From Psococerastis gibbosa (Eukaryota; Arthropoda; Insecta; Psocodea; Psocidae), in the NCBI GenBank assembly GCA_963971405.1, contig OZ020489.1, positions 11,842,001-11,906,000 on the forward strand: DNA of 64,000 bases, written 5' to 3'. Positions 39,498 to 50,100 of the stretch are shown here, piece by piece; positions within the stretch are counted from its first letter, which is position 1, and the number at the start of each line of letters is the position of its first letter. The notes under the pieces were generated by a model, which saw only the letters and a program-made list of their open reading frames with translations, was not told where the DNA came from and ran no database searches. A program made the position numbers and the translations under genes.

Positions 39498-40363
39498 ACT
39501 TATTTTATTTTTTTTAAAGGTTTTGAAATGATATAGGTGTCTTAATTTTGCTTATTTTGACTCATTGTATTTTACTTAACATTGAGCAATTGTTCCTGCG
39601 TGTTCATCGGTGTAAATGTAGCTAAAAAAAATTCATTCGACAAGAATAAGAAAAATAGCTAATTACTTATATTATTTTTTTTAAAGGTCTTGATATGATA
39701 AGGGTGTCTTAATTTTGCTTATTTAGGCTCATTGTATTGTACTTAACATTGACCACTTGCTCCTGCGTGTTCATCGGTGTAAATGTAGCTACAAAAAATT
39801 CATTCGACAAGAATACGAAAAATAGCTAAATAGATATTTTATTTTTTTTTAAAGGTCTTGATATGACACGGGTGTCGTAATTTGGCTTATTTTGGCTCAT
39901 TGTATTGTACTTAACATTGAGCAATTGCTCCTGCGTGTTCATCGGTGTAAATGTAGCTCAAAAAATTCGTTCGACAGGAATCAGAAAAATAGCTATTTAC
40001 TTATTTTATTTTTTTAAAGGTTTTAAAAAGAAATAGGTGTCTTAATTTTGCTTATTTTGGCTCAATGTATTGTACTTGACATTGAGCAATTGCTCCTGCG
40101 TGTTCATCGGTTTAAATGTTGCTAAAAAAAATTCATTCGACAAGAATAAAAAAAATAGCTATTTACTTATATTATTTTTTTTAAAGGTCTTGATATGATA
40201 AGGGTGTCTAAATTTTGCTTATTTTGGCTCATTGTATTGTACTTAACATTGAGCAATTGCTCCTGCGTGTTCATCGGTGTAAATGTAGCTAAAAAAAATT
40301 CATTCGACAAGAATAAGAAAATTAGCTATATACTTATTTCATTTTTTTTAAAGGTCTTGATAT

Positions 40364-40375
40364 GACACGGGTGTC
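40364..40375. other. Dyad 3 (B/C group only): GACAC-GG-GTGTC inverted repeat
   Basis: Five-base arms GACAC and GTGTC flank a GG spacer. It arises where the variable segment 108-123 carries TTGATATGACACGG and abuts the conserved GTGTC. It is absent from A monomers, which have TGATATGGGTGTC or AGATATAGGTGTC here. It recurs in B/C, for example near 5158, 20540, 29695, 31527, 33356 and 62508. Confidence 0.85.
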
Positions 40376-43300
40376 TTAATTTGGCTTATTTTGGCTCATT
40401 GTATTGTAATTAACATTGAGCAATTGCTCCTGCGTGTTCATCGGTGTAATTGTAGCTAAAAAAAATTCATTCGACAAGAATAAGAAAAATAGCTATTTAC
40501 TTATTTTTTTTTTAAAGGTCTTGAAATGATATGGGTGTCTTAATTTTTCTTATTTTGGCTCAATGTATTGTACTTAACATTGACCAATTGCTTCTGCGTG
40601 TTCATCGGTGTAAATGTAGCTAAAAAAAATTCATTCGACAAGAATACCAAAAATAGCTATATACTTATTTTATTTTTTTTAAAGGTTTTGATATGATATG
40701 GGTGTCATAATTTTGCTTATTTCGGCTCATTGTATTGTACTTAACATTAAGCAATTGCTCCTGCGTGTTCATCGGTGTAATTGTAGCTAAAAAAAATTCA
40801 TTCGACAAGAATAAGAAAAATAGCTATTTACTTTTTTTTTTTTTTAAAGGTCTTGAAATGATATGGGTGTCTTAATTTTGCTTATTTTGGCTCACTGTAT
40901 TGTTCTTAACATTGAGCAGTTGCTTCTGCGTGTTCAAAGGTGTAAATGTAGCTAAAAAAAATTCATTCGACAGGAATCAGAAAAATAGCTATTTACTTAT
41001 TTTATTTTTTTAAAGGTCTTTAAATGATATAGGTGTCTTAATTTTGCTTATTTTGGCTCATTGTATTGTACCTAACATTAAGCAATTGCTCCTGCGTGTT
41101 CATCGGTGTAATTGTAGCTAAGAAATTCATTCGACAAGAATAAGAAAAATAGCTATTTACTTATTTTTTTTTTTAAAGGTCTTGAAATGATATGGGTGTC
41201 TTAATTTTGCTTATTTGTGCTCATTGTATTGTTCGTAACATTGAGCAGTTGCTTTTGCGTGTTCAAAGGTGTAAATATAGCTAAAAAAAATTCATTCGAC
41301 AGGAATCAGAAAAATAGCTACTTACTTATTTTATTCTTTTAAAGGTCCTTAAAAGATATAGGTGTCTTAATTTTGCTTATGTTGGCTCATTGTATTGTAC
41401 TAAACATTGAGCAGTTGCTTCTGCGTGTTCATCGGTGTAAATGTAGCTCAAAAAATTCATTCGACAGGAATCAGAAAAATAGCTATTTACTTATTTTATT
41501 TTTTTTAAAGGTCTTGTTATGATATGGGAGTCTTTATTTTGCTTATTTTGGCTCACCGTATTGTGCTTAAGATTGGGCAATTGCTCCTGCGAGTTCATAG
41601 GTGTAAATGTAGCTAAAACAAATTCATTCGACAAGAATAAGAAAAATAGATATTTCCTTATTTTATTTTTTTTAAAGGTCTTGAAATGATATGGGTGTCT
41701 TAATTTTGCTTATTTTGCCTCATTGTATTGCACTAACATTGAGCAATTGCTCCTGCATGTTCATCGGTGTAAATGTAGCTAAAAAAAATTCATTCGATAA
41801 GAATCAGAAAAATAGCTATTTACTTATTTTATTTTTTTTAAAGGTCTTGTTATGATATGGGAGTCTTTATTTTGCTTATTTTGGCTCACCGTATTGTGCT
41901 TAAGATTGAGCAATTGCTCCTGCGAGTTCATAGGTGTAAATGTAGCTAAAAAAAATTCATTCGACAAGAATAAGAAAAATAGATATTTCCTTATTTTATT
42001 TTTTTTAAAGGTCTTGAAATGATATGGGTGTCTTAATTTTGCTTATTTTGGCTCATTGTATTGTACTTAACATTAAGCTGTTGCTTCAACGTGTTCATCG
42101 GTGTAAATGTAGCTAAAAAAAATTCATTCGACAGGAATCAGAAAAATAGCTATTTACTTATTTTCTTTTTTTTAAGGTCTTAATAAGATATAGGTGTCTT
42201 AATTTTGCTTATGTTGGCTCATTGTATTGTACCTAACATTGAGTAAATGCTCCTGCGTGTTCACCCGTGTAAATGTAGCTACTAAAAATTCATTCGACAA
42301 GAATAAGAAAAATAGCTACATACTTATTTTATTTTTTTTAAAGGTCTTGAATAGATATGGGTGTCCTAGTTTTGCTTACTTTGGCTCACTGTACCTTACA
42401 TTTAGCAATTGCTCCAGCGTGTTCATCGGTGCAAATGTAGCTACATAAAATTTATTCGACAAGAATAAGAAAAATAGCTATTTCATTATTTTCTTTTTTT
42501 TAAAGGTCTTAAAAAGATATAGGTGTCTTAATTTTGGTTATTTAGGCTCACTGTATTGTACTTAACATTGACCAATTGCTCCTGCGTGTTCATCGGTGTA
42601 AGTGGAGCTAAAAAAAATTCATTCGACAAGAATAAGAAAAATAGCTATATACTTATTTTATTTTTTTTAAAGGTTTTGATATGATATGGGTGTCATAATT
42701 TTGCTTATTTCGGCTCATTGTATTGTACATAACATTGAGCAATTGCTCCTGCGTGTTCATCTGTGTAATTGTAGCTAAAAAAAATTCATTCGACAAGAAT
42801 AAGAAAAATAGCTATTTACTTATTTTTTTTTTAAAGGTCTTGAAATGATATGGGTGTCTTAATTTTTCTTATTTTGGCTCAATGTATTGTACTTAACATT
42901 GACCAATTGCTTCTGTGTGTTCATCGGTGTAAATGTAGCTAAAAAAAATTCATTCGACAAGAATACCAAAAATAGCTATATACTTATTTTATTTTTTTTA
43001 AAGGTTTTGATATGATATGGGTGTCATATTTTGCTTACTTCGGCTCATTGTATTGTACATAACATTAAGCAATTGCTCCTGCGTGTTCATCGGTGTAATT
43101 GTAGCTAAAAAAAATTCATTCGACAAGAATTAGAAAAATAGCTATTTACTTATTTTTTTTTTTAAAGGTCTTGAAATGATATGGGTGTCTTAATTTTGCT
43201 TATTTTGGCTCATTGTATTGTTCTTAACATTGAGCAGTTGCTTTTGCGTGTTCAAAGGTGTAAATGTAGCTAAAAAAAATTCATTCGACAGTAATCAGAA

Positions 43301-44302
43301 AAATAGCTATTTACTTATTTTATTTTTTTAAAGGTCTTTAAAAGATAAAGGTGTCTTAATTTTGTTTATTTTGGCTCATTGTATTGTATTAAACATTGAG
43401 CAGTTGCTTCTGCGTGTTCATCGGTGTAAATGTAGCTAAAAAAAATTCATTCGACAGGAATCAGAAAAATAGCTATTTACTTATTTTATTTTTTTAAAGG
43501 TCTTGAAATGATATGAGTGTCTTAATTTTGCTTATTTTGGCTCAATGTATAGTACTTAACATTGAGCAAGTGCTTCTGCGTGTTCATCGGTGTAAATGTA
43601 GCTAAAAAAAATTCATTCGACAAGAATACCAAAAATAGCTATATACTTATTTTATTTTTTTTAAAGGTTTTGATATGGTATGGGTGTCTTAATTTGGCTT
43701 ATTTCGGCTCATTGTATTGTACTTAACATTGAGCAGTTGCTTCTGCGTGTTCATCGGTGTAAATGTAGCTAAAAAAAATTCATTCGACAGGAATCAGAAA
43801 AATAGCTATTTACTTATTTTATTTTTTTAAAGGTCTTTAAAAGATATAGGTGTCCTAATTTTGCTTATTTTGGCTCATTGTACTGTACCTAACATTGGGC
43901 AAATGCTCCTGCGTGTTCATCCGTGTAAATGTAGCTACTAAAAATTCACAAGACATGAATAAGAAAAATAGCAATTTAGTTAATTTTTTTTTTTAAAGGT
44001 CTTAAAAAGATATAGGTGTCTTAATTTTGCTTATGTTGGCTCACTGTATTGTACCTAACATTGAGCAATTGCTCGTGCGTGTTCGTCGGTGTAAATTTAG
44101 CTACAAAAAATTCATTCGACAAGAATAAGAAAAATAGCTATTTCGTTATTTTCTTTTTTTAAAGGTCTTAAAAAGATATAGGTGTCGTAATTTTGGTTAT
44201 TTAGGCTCAATGTATTGTACTTAACATTGACCAATTGCTTCTGCGTGTTCATCGGTGTAATTGTAGCTAAAAAAAATTCATTCGACAAGAATAAGAAAAA
44301 TA

Positions 44303-45462
44303 GCTATTTACTTATTTTTTTTTTTAAAGGTCTTGAAATGATATGGGTGTCTTAATTTTGCTTATTTTGGCTCATTTTATAGTACTCAACATTGAGCAGT
44401 TGCTTCTGCGTGTTCACCGGTGTAAATGTAGCTAAAAAAAAATTCATTCGACAGGAATCAGAAAAATAGCTATTTAGTTATTTTCATTTTTTTAAGGTCT
44501 TAATATGATATGAGTGTCTTAATTTTGCTTATGTTGGCTCATTGTATTGTACCCAACATTGAGTAAATGCTCCTGCGTGTTCATCGGTGTAATTGTAGCT
44601 AAAAAAAATTCATTCGACAAGAATAAGAAAAATAGCTATTTACTTATTTTTTTTTTAAAGGTCTTGAAATGATATGGGTGTCTTAATTTTTCTTATTTTG
44701 GCTCAATGTATTGTACTTAACATTGACCAATTGCTTCTGCGTGTTCATCGGTGTAAATGTAGCTAAAAAAAATTCATTCGACAAGAATACCAAAAATAGC
44801 TATATACTTATTTTATTTTTTTTAAAGGTTTTGATACGATATGGGTGTCATATTTTGCTTACTTCGGCTCATTGTATTGTACATAATATTAAGCAATTGC
44901 TCCTGCGTGTTCATCGGTGTAATTGTAGCTAAAAAAAATTCATTCGACAAGAATAAGAAAAATAGCTATTTACTTATTTTTTTTTTTTAAAGGTCTTGAA
45001 ATGATATGGGTGTCTTAATTTTGCTTATTTTGGCTCATTGTATTGTTTTTAACATCGAGCAGTTGCTTTTGCGTGTTCAAAGGTGTAAATGTAGCTAAAA
45101 AAAATTCATTCGACAGGAATCAGAAAATTAGCTATTTACTTATTTTATTTTTTTAAAGGTCTTTAAAAGATATAGGTGTCTTAATTTTGCTTATTTTGGC
45201 TCATTGTATTGTATTAAACATTGAGCAGTTGCTTCTGCGTGTTCATCGGTGTAAATGTAGCTAAAAAAAATTCATTCGACAGGAATCAGAAAAATAGCTA
45301 TTTACTTATTTTATTTTTTTAAAGGTCTTGAAATGATATGGGTGTCTTAATTTTGCTTATTTTGGCTCAATGTATAGTACTTAACATTGAGCAAGTGCTT
45401 CTGCGTGTTCATCGGTGTAAATGTAGCTAAAAAAAATTCATTCGACAAGAATACCAAAAATA
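44303..45462 (+). repeat. 1160-bp tandem duplication (7 monomers), copy 1
   Basis: It matches 45463-46622 at offset 1160. The right junction falls in AAAAATAGCTAT at about 45456-45467, where an ATACC-type monomer continues as an AAG-type monomer with a 14-base T run. The first macro-copy, near 10913, shows the undisturbed arrangement, so the duplication arose in the second copy. Confidence 0.9.
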
Positions 45463-46622
45463 GCTATTTACTTTTTTTTTTTTTTAAAGGTCTTGAAATG
45501 ATATGGGTGTCTTAATTTTGCTTATTTTGGCTCATTTTATAGTACTCAACATTGAGCAGTTGCTTCTGCGTGTTCACCGGTGTAAATGTAGCTAAAAAAA
45601 AATTCATTCGACAGGAATCAGAAAAATAGCTATTTAGTTATTTTCATTTTTTTAAGGTCTTAATATGATATGAGTGTCTTAATTTTGCTTATGTTGGCTC
45701 ATTGTATTGTACCCAACATTGAGTAAATGCTCCTGCGTGTTCATCGGTGTAATTGTAGCTAAAAAAAATTCATTCGACAAGAATAAGAAAAATAGCTATT
45801 TACTTATTTTTTTTTTAAAGGTCTTGAAATGATATGGGTGTCTTAATTTTTCTTATTTTGGCTCAATGTATTGTACTTAACATTGACCAATTGCTTCTGC
45901 GTGTTCATCGGTGTAAATGTAGCTAAAAAAAATTCATTCGACAAGAATACCAAAAATAGCTATATACTTATTTTATTTTTTTTAAAGGTTTTGATACGAT
46001 ATGGGTGTCATATTTTGCTTACTTCGGCTCATTGTATTGTACATAATATTAAGCAATTGCTCCTGCGTGTTCATCGGTGTAATTGTAGCTAAAAAAAATT
46101 CATTCGACAAGAATAAGAAAAATAGCTATTTACTTATTTTTTTTTTTTAAAGGTCTTGAAATGATATGGGTGTCTTAATTTTGCTTATTTTGGCTCATTG
46201 TATTGTTTTTAACATCGAGCAGTTGCTTTTGCGTGTTCAAAGGTGTAAATGTAGCTAAAAAAAATTCATTCGACAGGAATCAGAAAATTAGCTATTTACT
46301 TATTTTATTTTTTTAAAGGTCTTTAAAAGATATAGGTGTCTTAATTTTGCTTATTTTGGCTCATTGTATTGTATTAAACATTGAGCAGTTGCTTCTGCGT
46401 GTTCATCGGTGTAAATGTAGCTAAAAAAAATTCATTCGACAGGAATCAGAAAAATAGCTATTTACTTATTTTATTTTTTTAAAGGTCTTGAAATGATATG
46501 GGTGTCTTAATTTTGCTTATTTTGGCTCAATGTATAGTACTTAACATTGAGCAAGTGCTTCTGCGTGTTCATCGGTGTAAATGTAGCTAAAAAAAATTCA
46601 TTCGACAAGAATACCAAAAATA
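45463..46622 (+). repeat. 1160-bp tandem duplication (7 monomers), copy 2
   Basis: It repeats the monomers with TTCACCGGTG, GAGTAAATGC, GATACGATATGG and AACATCGAGC in the same order as 44303-45462. I saw no differences except the length of the T run at the junction. Confidence 0.9.
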
Positions 46623-47166
46623 GCTATATACTTATTTTATTTTTTTTAAAGGTTTTGATATGGTATGGGTGTCTTAATTTGGCTTATTTCGGCTCATTGC
46701 ATTGTACTTAACATTGAGCAGTTGCCTCTGCGTGTTCATCGGTGTAAATGTAGCTAAAAAAAATTCATTCGACAGGAATCAGAAAAATAGCTATTTACTT
46801 ATTTTATTTTTTTAAAGGTCTTCAAAAGATATAGGTGTTCTAATTTTGCTTATTTTGGCTCATTGTACTGTACCTAACATTGGGCAAATGCTCCTGCGTG
46901 TTCATCCGTGTAAATGTAGCTACTAAAAATTCACAAGACAAGAATAAGAAAAATAGCAATTTAGTTAATTTTTTTTTTTAAAGGTCTTGTTATGATATGG
47001 GAGTCTTTATTTTGCTTATTTTGGCTCACCGTATTGTGCTTAAGATTGAGCAATTGCTCCTGCGAGTTCATAGGTGTAAATGTAGCTAAAACAAATTCAT
47101 TCGACAAGAATAAGAAAAATAGATATTTCCTTATTTTATTTTTTTTAAAGGTCTTGAAATGATATG

Positions 47167-50100
47167 GGTGTCTTAATTTTGCTTATTTTGGCTCATTGTA
47201 TTGTACCTGACATTGAGCAATTGCTCCTGCGTGTTCATCGGTTTAAATGTTGCTAAAAAAAATTCATTCGACAAGAATAAAAAAAATAGCTATTTACTTA
47301 TATTATTTTTTTTAAAGGTCTTGATATGATAAGGGTGTCTAAATTTTGCTTATTTTGGCTCATTGTATTGTACTTAACATTGAGCAATTGCTCCTGCGTG
47401 TTCATCGGTGTAAATGTAGCTAAAAAAAATTCATTCGACAAGAATAAGAAAATTAGCTATATACTTATTTTATTTTTTTTAAAGGTGTTGATATGACACG
47501 GGTGTCTTAATTTGGCTTATTTTGGCTCATTGTATTGTAATTAACATTGAGAAATTGCTCCTGCGTGTTCGTCGGTGTAAATGTAGCTAAAAAAAATTCA
47601 TTCGACAAGAATAAGAAAAATAGCTATTTACTTATTTTATTTTTTTAAAGGTTTTAAAAAGATATAGGTGTCTTAATTTTGCTTATTTTGGCTCATTGTA
47701 TCGTACTTGATATTAAACAATTGCTCCTGCGTGTTCATCGGTTTAAATGTTGCTAAAAAAAAGTTCATTCGACAAGAATAAGAAAAATAGCTATTTACTT
47801 ATTTTATTTTTTTAAAGGTTTTAAAAAGATAAAGGTGCCTTAATTTTGCTTATTTTGGTTCAATGCATTGTACTGAACATTGAGCAATTGTTCCTGCGTG
47901 TTCGTCGGTGTAAATGTAGCTAAAAAAAATTCATTCGACAAGAATAAGAAAAATAGCTATTTACTTCTTTTTTTTTTTAAAGGTCTTTTAAAGATATAGG
48001 TGTCTTAATTTTGCTTATTTTGGCTCAATGTATTGTATTTAATATTGAGCAATTGCTCCTGCGTGTTCGTCGGTGTAAATGTAGCTTAAAAAAATTCATA
48101 CGGCAAGAATACGAAAAATAGCTATTTACTTATTTTATTTTTTTTAAGGGTCCTAAAAAGATATAGGTGTCTTAATTTTGCTTATTTAGGCTCACTGTAT
48201 TGTACTTAACATTGATCACTTGCTCCTGCGTGTTAATCGGTGTAAATGTAGCTACAAAAAATTCATTCGACAAGAATACGAAAAATAGCTATATACTTAT
48301 TTTATTTTTTTTAAAGGTCTTGATATGAAACGGGTGTCTTAATTTGGCTTATTGTGGCTCATTGTATTGTAATTAACATTGAGCAATTGCTCCTGCGTGT
48401 TCATCGGTGTAAATGTAGCTAAAAAAATTCATTCGACAAGAATAAGAAAAATAGCTATTTACTTATTTTATTTTTTTAAAGGTTTTAAAAAGATATAGGT
48501 GTCTTAATTTTGCTTATTTTGGCTCATTGTATTGTACCTGACATTGAGCAATTGCTCCTGCGTGTTCATCGGTTTAAATGTTGCTAAAAAAAATTCATTC
48601 GACAAGAATAAAAAAAATAGCTATTTACTTATATTATTTTTTTTAAAGGTCTTGATATGATAAGGGTGTCTAAATTTTGCTTATTTTGGCTCAATGTATT
48701 GTACTTAACATTGAGCAATTGCTCCTGCGTGTTCATCGGTGTAAATGTAGCTAAAAAAAATTCATTCGACAAGAATAAGAAAATTAGCTATATACTTATT
48801 TTATTTTTTTTAAAGGTGTTGATATGACACGGGTGTCTTAATTTGGCTTATTTTGGCTCATTGTATTGTAACTAACATTGAGAAATTGCTCCTGCGTGTT
48901 CATTGGTGTAAATGTAGCTAAAAAAAATTCATTCGACAAGAATAAGAAAAATAGCTATTTACTTATTTTATTTTTTTAAAGGTTTTAAAAAGATATAGGT
49001 GTCTTAATTTTGCTTATTTTGGCTCATTGTATCGTACTTGATATTAAACAATTGCTCCTGCGTGTTCATCGGTTTAAATGTTGCTAAAAAAAGTTCATTC
49101 GACAAGAATAAGAAATATAGCTATTTACTTATTTTATTTTTTTAAAGGCTTTAAAATGATATAGGTGCCTTAATTTTGCTTATTTTGGCTCAATGCATTG
49201 TACTTAACATTGACCACTTGCTCCTGCGTGTTCATCGGTGTAAATGTAGCTACAAAAAAAATTCATTCGACAAGAATACGAAAAATTGCTATATACTTAT
49301 TTTATTTTTTTTAAAGGTCTTGATATGACACGGGTGTCTTAATTTGGCTTATTGTGGCTCATTGTATTGTAATTAACATTGAGCAATTGCTCCAGCGTGT
49401 TCATCGGTGTAAATGTAGCTAAAAAAAATTCATTCGACAAGAATAAGAAAAATAGCTATTTACGTATTTTATTTTTTTAAAGGTTTTAAAAAGATATAGG
49501 TGTCTTAATTTTGCTTATTTTGGCTCATTGTATTGTACCTGACATTGAGCAATTGCTCCTGCGTGTTCATCGGTTTAAATGTTGCTAAAAAAAATTCATT
49601 CGACAAGAATAAAAAAAATAGCTATTTACTTATATTATTTTTTTTATGGTCTTGATATGATAAGGGTGTCTAAATTTTGCTTATTTTGGCTCAATGTATC
49701 GTACTTGATATTAAAAAATTGCTCCTGCGTGTTCATCGGTTTAAATGTTGCTAAAAAAAATTCATTTGACAAGAATAAGAAAAATAGCTATTTACTTATA
49801 TTATTTTTTTTAAAGGTCTTGATATGATAAGGGTGTCTTAATTTTGCTTATTTTGGCTCATTGTATCGTACTTGATATTAAACAATTGCTCCTGCGTGTT
49901 CATCGGTTTAAATGTTGCTAAAAAAAAGTTCATTCGAAAAGAATAAGAAAAATAGCTATTTACTTATTTTATTTTTTTAAAGGTTTTAAAAAGATATAGG
50001 TGCCTTAATTTTGCTTATTTTGGTTCAATGCATTGTACTGAACATTGAGCAATTGTTCCTGCGTGTTCGTCGGTGTAAATGTAGCTAAAAAAAATTCATT

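Larger units (their letters stand above)
39414..39580 (+). repeat. Reference monomer (167 bp) close to consensus
   Basis: This copy is close to the majority base at nearly every position and serves as a coordinate guide. Positions 4-15 hold the palindrome GAGCAATTGCTC. Positions 11-30 are the only GC-rich stretch. CpG steps fall at about 19, 28 and 58. An A8 tract lies at 44-51 and the invariant ATTCATTCGACAAGAATA near 51-69. The palindrome AAATAGCTATTT is at 73-84 and a T8 tract at 95-102. Positions 108-123 vary between subfamilies. The segment 124-152 (GTGTCTTAATTTTGC onward) is conserved, and ATTGTATTGTACTTAAC closes the unit. I count 48 G or C in the 167-bp consensus, about 29%. Confidence 0.9.
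5868..40410 (+). repeat. 34,543-bp macro-repeat unit, first copy
   Basis: From 5868 the sequence matches 40411 onward at a constant offset of 34543 for about 5 kb. The unit holds the A block to 17963, B to about 29700 and C to 40410. Shared private events include a 5-base loss (CACTGTACCTTAC at about 7844 and 42387; the paralogues near 12155 and 14981 keep the longer form) and the odd GTAAGTGGAGC at about 8057 and 42600. The macro-period equals about 208 monomers. Confidence 0.86.
29702..40410 (+). repeat. Group C array (B-related), end of the first macro-unit
   Basis: The monomers are B-like with extra variants: TTGGCCACTTGCTCC, TGTGGCTAAAA, TTTAAATAATGC, GGTTTGAAATGTTGC, AGAAAAAAAGC and CTGATTGTTC. 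GTATTATACTTAAC recurs at 32061, 34068 and 36904 (spacings 2007 and 2836, about 12 and 17 monomers). Bases 34741-36240 recur at 38909-40408 at offset 4168 (25 monomers). The block joins A in register at 40411-40449, within a stretch shared by both sides. Confidence 0.87.
40411..47190 (+). repeat. Group A block of the second macro-copy
   Basis: Bases 40411-45456 copy 5868-10913 (offset 34543). A 1160-bp tandem duplication follows, then 46623-47190 copies 10920-11487 (offset 35703). I noticed about ten substitutions against the first copy over about 5 kb, for example AAAAATTGC/AAAAATAGC, TGTTCCTAAC/TGTTCTTAAC, TGTCCC/TGTACC and GATAAAGG/GATATGGG. The block ends in register at 47167-47190, within GTGTCTTAATTTTGC, by joining B-type sequence. 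Confidence 0.88.

Noticed and set aside
45470..45485. 14-base T run as a poly(A) tail of a retroposon
   Set aside because: It sits at the normal T-tract position of the monomer and is followed by the normal AAAGG. There is no target-site duplication or inserted body.
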